From Pachyseris speciosa (lineage: Eukaryota > Cnidaria > Anthozoa > Scleractinia > Pachyseridae): a stretch of 64,000 bases of DNA. Shown here piece after piece: positions 43,216-58,182 of this stretch. The stretch covers positions 169,501 to 233,500 of the forward strand of contig JAEMWC010000215.1 in assembly GCA_016490735.1 (NCBI GenBank), in the 5' to 3' direction. A program made the position numbers and the translations under genes. Position 1 is the stretch's first letter. The number at the start of each line of letters is the position of its first letter. The notes beneath the pieces are model-generated. The model made no database searches and was not told the origin of the DNA. It saw only the letters and a program-made list of their open reading frames with translations.

Positions 43216-46200
43216 CCAGTAGGAACAGAGGAACACTGGGCACAGAGGAACAGTGGGCACAGGTAAACTGTGGCCACACAGGAACATAAAGCCTTTTGTG
43301 AATTAACTGATTGAAAATTTATGCATTGTGTTCATCCATGTTGAGCAGTCTTTTCAAAGCTGATCTACCGGTCCACTTATATTCCTGCTTAAAATTCAAG
43401 GGTTGTCCAATACACCCAAATCGAGGCGATTCGTCTATGTTAGCAGACGTCTCTTGTTACCGGAGGTCGATTCGCGAGAGTCTTAGAATACTGTTGAAAG
43501 GCAACGGGGAGGGTGGATTACGTTGTCGATTCGACTCGATTCGATCGATTCGTCTGTGTTGGCAGTCGAATCGTCTCACCGCAAGTCGATTCGGGAGAGT
43601 CGGCTTAGACTCATGATCAATACCGCTGCAAGGGAACAGGGAGGGTGGAATACGTTGTCGATTCGACTCGATTCGAGCGAATCGATCGATTTGTCTGTAT
43701 GGCAGTCGAATCGTCTCACCGTAAGTTGATTCGCGAGAGTCTTAGACTCAATACCACTGCAAGGTAACAGGGAGGGTGGAATACGTTGTCGATTCGAATC
43801 GATCGATTCGTCTGTGTGAAAGTCGAATCGTCTCACCGGAAGTCGATTCGCGAGAGTCTTAAACACAATAGCGCTTCTTAAGGTATTAGGATACCCAAAA
43901 TGACCATAGTTAGAAACAGAGCTTTTAAATGAGCGCTCGCAGAGGAAACCCCGGCAACCTATACATTTTCTGAAAGCTTAATAGTTTTAGAATTCAATGT
44001 CGAGATCAAAATTGTAGAAAAAGAAAACGAGTAATATATATTAACAGGGAAAGTTAAATCCAAGGCTTCGCCTTAATCACGTTCGTTTCCCCCACGCGAG
44101 AATTTGGAGCGACACGGTTGACATCGGAAATGTTTCCTCATTCTTCGCCCTCAAAAGAGGTGTCTGCGATTTTTCCATTTTTTTCTTTGTTTTTTCCCTA
44201 CACTCCCCTGAAGATTGATACTAAAAGTGTTCACGTATCCTTTCACAAAACAGGCCATAAATTTAAACTGAAGCGAATTTCCAAAAAGCCGACAGCTTTT
44301 TGCAAAGGACGTATCTTAAAACATTCGAGCCGATTTGCAGCCTAATCGGTCAGAGGATGCGGGAAAACGAGCTTAAAATGTTTACCCTTCACCAAGATTT
44401 TATTTTATTTTATTTTATAGAGAAAAAGACGGAAAACCATTTCCCAGCTTGATACTAATGCGTCTGGGTGTTACGACTCTGCTCATGGTGAAAGAGTAAA
44501 TGACTCTCTTCTAGCTTCTCGCCATCCAGTTACTTTAACAATTTTTCCTGATTAAAATATGAGCCGCAATCGATTGAAGCGAGACTGTGTGCACGGTCAT
44601 CTCTGAAGGGTATTCTGTCGCTCCTTTGCCGTTTGGGCTCCTCTGCCGATGTAAATTGACACCGCGACTTTTTCTTGCGCTTTCGCGAGGACATCACGAC
44701 AATAAACACAGTAGAGCTAAGATAATTTTTCTGGAAAAAGTAATGATACCGAAGGCGATTAGAAGGAAGGCTTGATTGCACGCTTGTTTTATTGTGATGA
44801 AATGCACGGCTACGAGTTCATATGACACGCGACTTGCGGTGAATATTAGTTTATAGCGGCGACAGAGCTGTTGGCAGAAACTTGTCAGCGCATAATTAGC
44901 CATAACAGCATCACAAAAATAGTTTTTCGTAATTCTTTTAAAAAGTAAAACAGCTTTTCTTTCCGTTCTTTTTGCAAAAATGTTCATTCTAGTCTAACTG
45001 ATTCGATCATGAAAATTCTGGTATTTTCAATTTCGGGACAAAATCCGGGTATCCTTATACCTTAAAAACAGCAAGATTCCCTTCGTCGTCAACTGAAAGT
45101 CCTATTTTCTTATCAACTCGCTTTCATGGAGGGCTGTTTTTAGAGTCTTTCAGTTCAAAATATTTACGAGGAAACATGAAGATGGAAACCGTTTAGACAA
45201 CAGCCTTACTTCGCTAACAACAATTGTAAACAACTTCGATTCCACTGACTATAACGGGTTGATGACCACATCAGGATCAAAAATATCTCAACGAAACAAC
45301 AGTATTTATATTTGATTCAGCTCAAATGACTTACCCGAGTAAGGATTCCAAAGCAGTTCCCTTTTCCAATTGAGCTTCTAAGCACTCGCAAACGTTTTAT
45401 TGGAAGCAAAATAAGCCTTCAGCAGAGTTCGCGCTCTAAGAGTTACATCTGGCGATAATCACTCAAGGAAAACTGACTGATGCCTTAATATAATACTTTT
45501 ACCACATGAGCCACATGTCAACATATTGCAATTGTAATACAGTCCCCATGCCGACTTAATCTAAATTCAGTTCCAGAATGGCACATAGTGGGACAAATTA
45601 TCCCTAACTTTTTATTTTCACCGTCATAATTTAACAAATTTCCCGTTATTTAACCACATTGCCTGTATATTGGCTGCCACAGTTGAATTGCTTTTGGCTT
45701 CACTTAATTTTAGCATGTGAAGGCTTGTCTGTACATAAAACAAAATCCTAGCCACTGTTAAAATAACACGCCTGGTTTTACCAGCACAAGCATACTCCAA
45801 AACGAAAGTCGAGTGTACCTGTTCAATTTAACAGTTCTGATGGTCATCGGTTTCCAATACGTTCGATGTTTTAAAATGAGCTAATTACGTTTATGTAGAC
45901 GTCCGCACACGCATGTTTTAACTGCGAGGTAGTTAAGTTGGTCAACAGCTGATTCTTGTTGACTTAAGGTGATTCGTCACAATAGGTGAGTTTCGAATTG
46001 TCGAAAAGAAAAGAACCACGTCGAGGTTCAGGGAAATCATTTTCGTTTTCCTTTGTTGTCAACAAAAAAATATGCAAATTATTCATCTGAACCTCGACTT
46101 GGTTCTTTTGTTCTTCCACAATTCAAAACTAGCCTATTGCATGGCGTATCCTTACTGCGCATAATTTATAATTATGGCATCATTTGGCGCGCTCTCGTGC

Positions 46201-46500
46201 ACATTAGAAACGTGGCGTATTTGCCTAGACATTAGGTTTTGTCAGCCAAAATTTTCCCTTTGTTGTCGTGTTGCAAAGAAACGAGCACGGTGACCACTGT
46301 AACAGGGCTTTTCGAGGGTTTCACTTCCATTGCTGAGCGAGAGGTGCCCTGCCACCTTCCGGGATCTTTCTACATCAAGTGGATCGGAGCTTCGTTCAGG
46401 AACATGGCGTTTATTGTAGATCTTGACTCATTTCGTTACGGGCAGAACTCAAAGCTCTTACTGACAGGCGAATTGTCATATGCGAATTCCGACCAGGGGG
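43216..46500 (+). repeat. 3.29-kb tandem unit, copy 2 of 5
   Basis: Nearly identical to copy 1. A C-to-T change lies at 44,141 and the TTTTA tract is one repeat shorter. Confidence 0.95.
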
Positions 46501-49500
46501 CCAGTAGGAACAGAGGAACACTGGGCACAGAGGAACAGTGGGCACAGGTAAACTGTGGCCACACAGGAACATAAAGCCTTTTGTGAATTAACTGATTGAA
46601 AATTTATGCATTGTGTTCATCCATGTTGAGCAGTCTTTTCAAAGCTGATCTACCGGTCCACTTATATTCCTGCTTAAAATTCAAGGGTTGTCCAATACAC
46701 CCAAATCGAGGCGATTCGTCTATGTTAGCAGACGTCTCTTGTTACCGGAGGTCGATTCGCGAGAGTCTTAGAATACTGTTGAAAGGCAACGGGGAGGGTG
46801 GATTACGTTGTCGATTCGACTCGATTCGATCGATTCGTCTGTGTTGGCAGTCGAATCGTCTCACCGCAAGTCGATTCGGGAGAGTCGGCTTAGACTCATG
46901 ATCAATACCGCTGCAAGGGAACAGGGAGGGTGGAATACGTTGTCGATTCGACTCGATTCGAGCGAATCGATCGATTTGTCTGTATGGCAGTCGAATCGTC
47001 TCACCGTAAGTTGATTCGCGAGAGTCTTAGACTCAATACCACTGCAAGGTAACAGGGAGGGTGGAATACGTTGTCGATTCGAATCGATCGATTCGTCTGT
47101 GTGAAAGTCGAATCGTCTCACCGGAAGTCGATTCGCGAGAGTCTTAAACACAATAGCGCTTCTTAAGGTATTAGGATACCCAAAATGACCATAGTTAGAA
47201 ACAGAGCTTTTAAATGAGCGCTCGCAGAGGAAACCCCGGCAACCTATACATTTTCTGAAAGCTTAATAGTTTTAGAATTCAATGTCGAGATCAAAATTGT
47301 AGAAAAAGAAAACGAGTAATATATATTAACAGGGAAAGTTAAATCCAAGGCTTCGCCTTAATCACGTTCGTTTCCCCCACGCGAGAATTTGGAGCGACAC
47401 GGTTGACATCGGAAATGTTTCCTCACTCTTCGCCCTCAAAAGAGGTGTCTGCGATTTTTCCATTTTTTTCTTTGTTTTTTCCCTACACTCCCCTGAAGAT
47501 TGATACTAAAAGTGTTCACGTATCCTTTCACAAAACAGGCCATAAATTTAAACTGAAGCGAATTTCCAAAAAGCCGACAGCTTTTTGCAAAGGACGTATC
47601 TTAAAACATTCGAGCCGATTTGCAGCCTAATCGGTCAGAGGATGCGGGAAAACGAGCTTAAAATGTTTACCCTTCACCAAGATTTTATTTTATTTTATTT
47701 TATAGAGAAAAAGACGGAAAACCATTTCCCAGCTTGATACTAATGCGTCTGGGTGTTACGACTCTGCTCATGGTGAAAGAGTAAATGACTCTCTTCTAGC
47801 TTCTCGCCATCCAGTTACTTTAACAATTTTTCCTGATTAAAATATGAGCCGCAATCGATTGAAGCGAGACTGTGTGCACGGTCATCTCTGAAGGGTATTC
47901 TGTCGCTCCTTTGCCGTTTGGGCTCCTCTGCCGATGTAAATTGACACCGCGACTTTTTCTTGCGCTTTCGCGAGGACATCACGACAATAAACACAGTAGA
48001 GCTAAGATAATTTTTCTGGAAAAAGTAATGATACCGAAGGCGATTAGAAGGAAGGCTTGATTGCACGCTTGTTTTATTGTGATGAAATGCACGGCTACGA
48101 GTTCATATGACACGCGACTTGCGGTGAATATTAGTTTATAGCGGCGACAGAGCTGTTGGCAGAAACTTGTCAGCGCATAATTAGCCATAACAGCATCACA
48201 AAAATAGTTTTTCGTAATTCTTTTAAAAAGTAAAACAGCTTTTCTTTCCGTTCTTTTTGCAAAAATGTTCATTCTAGTCTAACTGATTCGATCATGAAAA
48301 TTCTGGTATTTTCAATTTCGGGACAAAATCCGGGTATCCTTATACCTTAAAAACAGCAAGATTCCCTTCGTCGTCAACTGAAAGTCCTATTTTCTTATCA
48401 ACTCGCTTTCATGGAGGGCTGTTTTTAGAGTCTTTCAGTTCAAAATATTTACGAGGAAACATGAAGATGGAAACCGTTTAGACAACAGCCTTACTTCGCT
48501 AACAACAATTGTAAACAACTTCGATTCCACTGACTATAACGGGTTGATGACCACATCAGGATCAAAAATATCTCAACGAAACAACAGTATTTATATTTGA
48601 TTCAGCTCAAATGACTTACCCGAGTAAGGATTCCAAAGCAGTTCCCTTTTCCAATTGAGCTTCTAAGCACTCGCAAACGTTTTATTGGAAGCAAAATAAG
48701 CCTTCAGCAGAGTTCGCGCTCTAAGAGTTACATCTGGCGATAATCACTCAAGGAAAACTGACTGATGCCTTAATATAATACTTTTACCACATGAGCCACA
48801 TGTCAACATATTGCAATTGTAATTTGTGGAATACAGTCCCCATGCCGACTTAATCTAAATTCAGTTCCAGAATGGCACATAGTGGGACAAATTATCCCTA
48901 ACTTTTTATTTTCACCGTCATAATTTAACAAATTTCCCGTTATTTAACCACATTGCCTGTATATTGGCTGCCACAGTTGAATTGCTTTTGGCTTCACTTA
49001 ATTTTAGCATGTGAAGGCTTGTCTGTACATAAAACAAAATCCTAGCCACTGTTAAAATAACACGCCTGGTTTTACCAGCACAAGCATACTCCAAAACGAA
49101 AGTCGAGTGTACCTGTTCAATTTAACAGTTCTGATGGTCATCGGTTTCCAATACGTTCGATGTTTTAAAATGAGCTAATTACGTTTATGTAGACGTCCGC
49201 ACACGCATGTTTTAACTGCGAGGTAGTTAAGTTGGTCAACAGCTGATTCTTGTTGACTTAAGGTGATTCGTCACAATAGGTGAGTTTCGAATTGTCGAAA
49301 AGAAAAGAACCACGTCGAGGTTCAGGGAAATCATTTTCGTTTTCCTTTGTTGTCAACAAAAAAATATGCAAATTATTCATCTGAACCTCGACTTGGTTCT
49401 TTTGTTCTTCCACAATTCAAAACTAGCCTATTGCATGGCGTATCCTTACTGCGCATAATTTATAATTATGGCATCATTTGGCGCGCTCTCGTGCACATTA

Positions 49501-49795
49501 GAAACGTGGCGTATTTGCCTAGACATTAGGTTTTGTCAGCCAAAATTTTCCCTTTGTTGTCGTGTTGCAAAGAAACGAGCACGGTGACCACTGTAACAGG
49601 GCTTTTCGAGGGTTTCACTTCCATTGCTGAGCGAGAGGTGCCCTGCCACCTTCCGGGATCTTTCTACATCAAGTGGATCGGAGCTTCGTTCAGGAACATG
49701 GCGTTTATTGTAGATCTTGACTCATTTCGTTACGGGCAGAACTCAAAGCTCTTACTGACAGGCGAATTGTCATATGCGAATTCCGACCAGGGGGG
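46501..49795 (+). repeat. 3.29-kb tandem unit, copy 3 of 5
   Basis: Differs by a 9-bp insertion near 48,823 (TTTGTGGAA) and one extra G at its right border. Confidence 0.95.
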
Positions 49796-52700
49796 CCAGT
49801 AGGAACAGAGGAACACTGGGCACAGAGGAACAGTGGGCACAGGTAAACTGTGGCCACACAGGAACATAAAGCCTTTTGTGAATTAACTGATTGAAAATTT
49901 ATGCATTGTGTTCATCCATGTTGAGCAGTCTTTTCAAAGCTGATCTACCGGTCCACTTATATTCCTGCTTAAAATTCAAGGGTTGTCCAATACACCCAAA
50001 TCGAGGCGATTCGTCTATGTTAGCAGACGTCTCTTGTTACCGGAGGTCGATTCGCGAGAGTCTTAGAATACTGTTGAAAGGCAACGGGGAGGGTGGATTA
50101 CGTTGTCGATTCGACTCGATTCGATCGATTCGTCTGTGTTGGCAGTCGAATCGTCTCACCGCAAGTCGATTCGGGAGAGTCGGCTTAGACTCATGATCAA
50201 TACCGCTGCAAGGGAACAGGGAGGGTGGAATACGTTGTCGATTCGACTCGATTCGAGCGAATCGATCGATTTGTCTGTATGGCAGTCGAATCGTCTCACC
50301 GTAAGTTGATTCGCGAGAGTCTTAGACTCAATACCACTGCAAGGTAACAGGGAGGGTGGAATACGTTGTCGATTCGAATCGATCGATTCGTCTGTGTGAA
50401 AGTCGAATCGTCTCACCGGAAGTCGATTCGCGAGAGTCTTAAACACAATAGCGCTTCTTAAGGTATTAGGATACCCAAAATGACCATAGTTAGAAACAGA
50501 GCTTTTAAATGAGCGCTCGCAGAGGAAACCCCGGCAACCTATACATTTTCTGAAAGCTTAATAGTTTTAGAATTCAATGTCGAGATCAAAATTGTAGAAA
50601 AAGAAAACGAGTAATATATATTAACAGGGAAAGTTAAATCCAAGGCTTCGCCTTAATCACGTTCGTTTCCCCCACGCGAGAATTTGGAGCGACACGGTTG
50701 ACATCGGAAATGTTTCCTCACTCTTCGCCCTCAAAAGAGGTGTCTGCGATTTTTCCATTTTTTTCTTTGTTTTTTCCCTACACTCCCCTGAAGATTGATA
50801 CTAAAGTGTTCACGTATCCTTTCACAAAACAGGCCATAAATTTAAACTGAAGCGAATTTCCAAAAAGCCGACAGCTTTTTGCAAAGGACGTATCTTAAAA
50901 CATTCGAGCCGATTTGCAGCCTAATCGGTCAGAGGATGCGGGAAAACGAGCTTAAAATGTTTACCCTTCACCAAGATTTTATTTTATTTTATTTTATAGA
51001 GAAAAAGACGGAAAACCATTTCCCAGCTTGATACTAATGCGTCTGGGTGTTACGACTCTGCTCATGGTGAAAGAGTAAATGACTCTCTTCTAGCTTCTCG
51101 CCATCCAGTTACTTTAACAATTTTTCCTGATTAAAATATGAGCCGCAATCGATTGAAGCGAGACTGTGTGCACGGTCATCTCTGAAGGGTATTCTGTCGC
51201 TCCTTTGCCGTTTGGGCTCCTCTGCCGATGTAAATTGACACCGCGACTTTTTCTTGCGCTTTCGCGAGGACATCACGACAATAAACACAGTAGAGCTAAG
51301 ATAATTTTTCTGGAAAAAGTAATGATACCGAAGGCGATTAGAAGGAAGGCTTGATTGCACGCTTGTTTTATTGTGATGAAATGCACGGCTACGAGTTCAT
51401 ATGACACGCGACTTGCGGTGAATATTAGTTTATAGCGGCGACAGAGCTGTTGGCAGAAACTTGTCAGCGCATAATTAGCCATAACAGCATCACAAAAATA
51501 GTTTTTCGTAATTCTTTTAAAAAGTAAAACAGCTTTTCTTTCCGTTCTTTTTGCAAAAATGTTCATTCTAGTCTAACTGATTCGATCATGAAAATTCTGG
51601 TATTTTCAATTTCGGGACAAAATCCGGGTATCCTTATACCTTAAAAACAGCAAGATTCCCTTCGTCGTCAACTGAAAGTCCTATTTTCTTATCAACTCGC
51701 TTTCATGGAGGGCTGTTTTTAGAGTCTTTCAGTTCAAAATATTTACGAGGAAACATGAAGATGGAAACCGTTTAGACAACAGCCTTACTTCGCTAACAAC
51801 AATTGTAAACAACTTCGATTCCACTGACTATAACGGGTTGATGACCACATCAGGATCAAAAATATCTCAACGAAACAACAGTATTTATATTTGATTCAGC
51901 TCAAATGACTTACCCGAGTAAGGATTCCAAAGCAGTTCCCTTTTCCAATTGAGCTTCTAAGCACTCGCAAACGTTTTATTGGAAGCAAAATAAGCCTTCA
52001 GCAGAGTTCGCGCTCTAAGAGTTACATCTGGCGATAATCACTCAAGGAAAACTGACTGATGCCTTAATATAATACTTTTACCACATGAGCCACATGTCAA
52101 CATATTGCAATTGTAATACAGTCCCCATGCCGACTTAATCTAAATTCAGTTCCAGAATGGCACATAGTGGGACAAATTATCCCTAACTTTTTATTTTCAC
52201 CGTCATAATTTAACAAATTTCCCGTTATTTAACCACATTGCCTGTATATTGGCTGCCACAGTTGAATTGCTTTTGGCTTCACTTAATTTTAGCATGTGAA
52301 GGCTTGTCTGTACATAAAACAAAATCCTAGCCACTGTTAAAATAACACGCCTGGTTTTACCAGCACAAGCATACTCCAAAACGAAAGTCGAGTGTACCTG
52401 TTCAATTTAACAGTTCTGATGGTCATCGGTTTCCAATACGTTCGATGTTTTAAAATGAGCTAATTACGTTTATGTAGACGTCCGCACACGCATGTTTTAA
52501 CTGCGAGGTAGTTAAGTTGGTCAACAGCTGATTCTTGTTGACTTAAGGTGATTCGTCACAATAGGTGAGTTTCGAATTGTCGAAAAGAAAAGAACCACGT
52601 CGAGGTTCAGGGAAATCATTTTCGTTTTCCTTTGTTGTCAACAAAAAAATATGCAAATTATTCATCTGAACCTCGACTTGGTTCTTTTGTTCTTCCACAA

Positions 52701-53079
52701 TTCAAAACTAGCCTATTGCATGGCGTATCCTTACTGCGCATAATTTATAATTATGGCATCATTTGGCGCGCTCTCGTGCACATTAGAAACGTGGCGTATT
52801 TGCCTAGACATTAGGTTTTGTCAGCCAAAATTTTCCCTTTGTTGTCGTGTTGCAAAGAAACGAGCACGGTGACCACTGTAACAGGGCTTTTCGAGGGTTT
52901 CACTTCCATTGCTGAGCGAGAGGTGCCCTGCCACCTTCCGGGATCTTTCTACATCAAGTGGATCGGAGCTTCGTTCAGGAACATGGCGTTTATTGTAGAT
53001 CTTGACTCATTTCGTTACGGGCAGAACTCAAAGCTCTTACTGACAGGCGAATTGTCATATGCGAATTCCGACCAGGGGG
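49796..53079 (+). repeat. 3.29-kb tandem unit, copy 4 of 5
   Basis: Differs by loss of one A in the CTAAAAGTG context near 50,804. Confidence 0.95.
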
Positions 53080-56000
53080 CCAGTAGGAACAGAGGAACAC
53101 TGGGCACAGAGGAACAGTGGGCACAGGTAAACTGTGGCCACACAGGAACATAAAGCCTTTTGTGAATTAACTGATTGAAAATTTATGCATTGTGTTCATC
53201 CATGTTGAGCAGTCTTTTCAAAGCTGATCTACCGGTCCACTTATATTCCTTCTTAAAATTCAAGGGTTGTCCAATACACCCAAATCGAGGCGATTCGTCT
53301 ATGTTAGCAGACGTCTCTTGTTACCGGAGGTCGATTCGCGAGAGTCTTAGAATACTGTTGAAAGGCAACGGGGAGGGTGGATTACGTTGTCGATTCGACT
53401 CGATTCGATCGATTCGTCTGTGTTGGCAGTCGAATCGTCTCACCGCAAGTCGATTCGGGAGAGTCGGCTTAGACTCATGATCAATACCGCTGCAAGGGAA
53501 CAGGGAGGGTGGAATACGTTGTCGATTCGACTCGATTCGAGCGAATCGATCGATTTGTCTGTATGGCAGTCGAATCGTCTCACCGTAAGTTGATTCGCGA
53601 GAGTCTTAGACTCAATACCACTGCAAGGTAACAGGGAGGGTGGAATACGTTGTCGATTCGAATCGATCGATTCGTCTGTGTGAAAGTCGAATCGTCTCAC
53701 CGGAAGTCGATTCGCGAGAGTCTTAAACACAATAGCGCTTCTTAAGGTATTAGGATACCCAAAATGACCATAGTTAGAAACAGAGCTTTTAAATGAGCGC
53801 TCGCAGAGGAAACCCCGGCAACCTATACATTTTCTGAAAGCTTAATAGTTTTAGAATTCAATGTCGAGATCAAAATTGTAGAAAAAGAAAACGAGTAATA
53901 TATATTAACAGGGAAAGTTAAATCCAAGGCTTCGCCTTAATCACGTTCGTTTCCCCCACGCGAGAATTTGGAGCGACACGGTTGACATCGGAAATGTTTC
54001 CTCACTCTTCGCCCTCAAAAGAGGTGTCTGCGATTTTTCCATTTTTTTCTTTGTTTTTTCCCTACACTCCCCTGAAGATTGATACTAAAAGTGTTCACGT
54101 ATCCTTTCACAAAACAGGCCATAAATTTAAACTGAAGCGAATTTCCAAAAAGCCGACAGCTTTTTGCAAAGGACGTATCTTAAAACATTCGAGCCGATTT
54201 GCAGCCTAATCGGTCAGAGGATGCGGGAAAACGAGCTTAAAATGTTTACCCTTCACCAAGATTTTATTTTATTTTATTTTATAGAGAAAAAGACGGAAAA
54301 CCATTTCCCAGCTTGATACTAATGCGTCTGGGTGTTACGACTCTGCTCATGGTGAAAGAGTAAATGACTCTCTTCTAGCTTCTCGCCATCCAGTTACTTT
54401 AACAATTTTTCCTGATTAAAATATGAGCCGCAATCGATTGAAGCGAGACTGTGTGCACGGTCATCTCTGAAGGGTATTCTGTCGCTCCTTTGCCGTTTGG
54501 GCTCCTCTGCCGATGTAAATTGACACCGCGACTTTTTCTTGCGCTTTCGCGAGGACATCACGACAATAAACACAGTAGAGCTAAGATAATTTTTCTGGAA
54601 AAAGTAATGATACCGAAGGCGATTAGAAGGAAGGCTTGATTGCACGCTTGTTTTATTGTGATGAAATGCACGGCTACGAGTTCATATGACACGCGACTTG
54701 CGGTGAATATTAGTTTATAGCGGCGACAGAGCTGTTGGCAGAAACTTGTCAGCGCATAATTAGCCATAACAGCATCACAAAAATAGTTTTTCGTAATTCT
54801 TTTAAAAAGTAAAACAGCTTTTCTTTCCGTTCTTTTTGCAAAAATGTTCATTCTAGTCTAACTGATTCGATCATGAAAATTCTGGTATTTTCAATTTCGG
54901 GACAAAATCCGGGTATCCTTATACCTTAAAAACAGCAAGATTCCCTTCGTCGTCAACTGAAAGTCCTATTTTCTTATCAACTCGCTTTCATGGAGGGCTG
55001 TTTTTAGAGTCTTTCAGTTCAAAATATTTACGAGGAAACATGAAGATGGAAACCGTTTAGACAACAGCCTTACTTCGCTAACAACAATTGTAAACAACTT
55101 TGATTCCACTGACTATAACGGGTTGATGACCACATCAGGATCAAAAATATCTCAACGAAACAACAGTATTTATATTTGATTCAGCTCAAATGACTTACCC
55201 GAGTAAGGATTCCAAAGCAGTTCCCTTTTCCAATTGAGCTTCTAAGCACTCGCAAACGTTTTATTGGAAGCAAAATAAGCCTTCAGCAGAGTTCGCGCTC
55301 TAAGAGTTACATCTGGCGATAATCACTCAAGGAAAACTGACTGATGCCTTAATATAATACTTTTACCACATGAGCCACATGTCAACATATTGCAATTGTA
55401 ATACAGTCCCCATGCCGACTTAATCTAAATTCAGTTCCAGAATGGCACATAGTGGGACAAATTATCCCTAACTTTTTATTTTCACCGTCATAATTTAACA
55501 AATTTCCCGTTATTTAACCACATTGCCTGTATATTGGCTGCCACAGTTGAATTGCTTTTGGCTTCACTTAATTTTAGCATGTGAAGGCTTGTCTGTACAT
55601 AAAACAAAATCCTAGCCACTGTTAAAATAACACGCCTGGTTTTACCAGCACAAGCATACTCCAAAACGAAAGTCGAGTGTACCTGTTCAATTTAACAGTT
55701 CTGATGGTCATCGGTTTCCAATACGTTCGATGTTTTAAAATGAGCTAATTACGTTTATGTAGACGTCCGCACACGCATGTTTTAACTGCGAGGTAGTTAA
55801 GTTGGTCAACAGCTGATTCTTGTTGACTTAAGGTGATTCGTCACAATAGGTGAGTTTCGAATTGTCGAAAAGAAAAGAACCACGTCGAGGTTCAGGGAAA
55901 TCATTTTCGTTTTCCTTTGTTGTCAACAAAAAAATATGCAAATTATTCATCTGAACCTCGACTTGGTTCTTTTGTTCTTCCACAATTCAAAACTAGCCTA

Positions 56001-56359
56001 TTGCATGGCGTATCCTTACTGCGCATAATTTATAATTATGGCATCATTTGGCGCGCTCTCGTGCACATTAGAAACGTGGCGTATTTGCCTAGACATTAGG
56101 TTTTGTCAGCCAAAATTTTCCCTTTGTTGTCGTGTTGCAAAGAAACGAGCACGGTGACCACTGTAACAGGGCTTTTCGAGGGTTTCACTTCCATTGCTGA
56201 GCGAGAGGTGCCCTGCCACCTTCCGGGATCTTTCTACATCAAGTGGATCGGAGCTTCGTTCAGGAACATGGCGTTTATTGTAGATCTTGACTCATTTCGT
56301 TACGGGCAGAACTCAAAGCTCTTACTGACAGGCGAATTGTCATATGCGAATTCCGACCA
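53080..56359 (+). repeat. 3.29-kb tandem unit, copy 5 of 5
   Basis: It has single-base changes near 53,251 and 55,100. It ends at TTCCGACCA, after which unique sequence (ATAATACTCG) follows instead of another minisatellite remnant. Confidence 0.95.
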
Positions 56360-57871
56360 ATAATACTCGAACAGCTCATTCACTAACGTAAGCTTAGCGA
56401 ATAGAAGAAATTCTCACTATTCACACCTTTACAATTTAAAGCTCATTTCACATTCCAAAGACTTTCTTCCAAAGGCAGGTGGAAAACACCTAAATGAATC
56501 GCTTTTGATGTTTGCGAACTTCACTTAAAATCTAATTTTACAAAAAAAACGTCCCGTAACACCACCATTTTATCGGTGTATTTACTGGTAATAAGAGCAC
56601 GAAAACCATATTTTAAGGACAAAAATAGTTTAATAGTAGAAGTTGGATTCTTTATACATAAATGATGTGAAACTCTGCATTTGGAGCCAGGGAGGAATAA
56701 GGGATGATGACGAAGTGGTCCATTATCCTTACATCATTTGCAAGATCAGGCAATTTGGGAAATCACCATACTGAAAGATTATTGCCCAGACAAACGTACA
56801 CATAGTCTTTTAGGCTCTAGGTTTCACTACTATTCATAGTGTTTGTTACATAATAACATTTTATTTTTCGGTTGTTTAAGTTGCGAATATTTCTCGCTCA
56901 ACTCCGTAAAAACACTTAGAATAACAGGCTTGTAGGGCGAAAACCAGCGCGGTGACACCGTCGTTTTATTGCGTTTTTCAACCGAAATGTGTCGATTATA
57001 ACCGCATAAATGATCTAAACATTAGCGAGTGTCCTGTGTTTGAGTAGCTCTATGTTGAACTTTATCAGCTGTTTTAACTTTTTTTCTTGTCAGTCAAATG
57101 ACCTTTTTTTGGTTACAACTAAGCCAAGAGGTATGGAAAATTTCTCTCTTTTTAGAATCCAACTTTAACAAGGTCAACTATCCCAGGGAAGCTAACTTAA
57201 AGTAGACAGAAGCTGATATAACGAAAAAACAAAGACCGACTACAAAAAAGGTGTCTTTTAATAACAAAAGAAAAATAAATAAAATGATAATGATGCCATT
57301 TGTTGTATGCTTGGAATCATTGACATATTAGTACTGAATATAATTATTAAGCAAATTAAAGGGCGGCAAGGTTTCATGTCCAAATGAAAGTCGGACGTTT
57401 CTTTATGTTAATTTACAGTGACCGGTCTTACCTGGTGTTGGACCATATTTATTGACCAATCTGATTGGATGACGGGACTAATTTTACAATTATTTTCCAT
57501 AGAAAACACCACACATCGCAAAGCGACGTCCTGTTTTCCTATGCATGCTTTCTATCTATAATTTTAGAAGAAGCTACTTCTTCATCTTTAGCCGATAAGA
57601 CCATCAACAAAAGCCCTTGTTTTTTGTCTTTTAATTATGTTTACGCCAACTGTGTACGTGCAATAGGTCTGAAATAGGGTATCAAATTTTTGGTCAGGTC
57701 TGAAATAGGGTAAGGAAAATCGCAGATTTTGGTCTGAAATAGGGTGAGGGTTTCAGGAAGCGGACCGCACACCCCCACCCAGGGCTTTTACTTGAAAAAT
57801 CAGTTTTAAAAACTATTTTCGGTCTGCAAAGCCCGTGTCAAACGCCGTACTTTACATGAGCCGTACTTTAC
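56360..57871. other. unique interior of the 22-kb block
   Basis: AT-rich and without a recognisable gene. At 57,666-57,790 the phrase GGTCTGAAATAGGGT occurs three times, a likely dispersed repeat. Confidence 0.5.
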
Positions 57872-58032
57872 AGTCGATTCGTCTATGTTAGCAGACGAAT
57901 CGTGTTACCGGAAGTCGATTCGCGAGAGTCTTAGACAGAATACCCTTGAAAGGCAACGGGGAGGGTGGAATACGTTGTCGATTCGACTCGATTCGATCGA
58001 TTCGTCTGTGTTGGCAGTTGAATCGTCTCACC
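57872..58032 (+). repeat. degenerate TCGATTCG repeat, first part
   Basis: It matches the block at 40128-40580 in the same orientation (GATTCGTCTATGTTAGCAGA, GATTCGCGAGAGTCTTAGAC). It is interrupted by a SINE and continues at 58,406-58,470. Confidence 0.85.
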
Positions 58033-58149
58033 TACATATACATTACATTACTTTATTTACCCTCGGATTGTAGAGTAGCTTGTGCAGCTAATATCTCCCA
58101 GCATTTAACCAACAGATGAGAGATAGACCACCACACTGGGAACTACTTC

Positions 58150-58182
<33 letters not shown>

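Noticed and set aside
40021..56363. Recurring frames of 60-111 codons in the 3.29-kb units
   Set aside because: Their recurrence only reflects the near-identical tandem copies. None has a family signature, several rely on non-ATG starts, and there is no conservation test available within the window.
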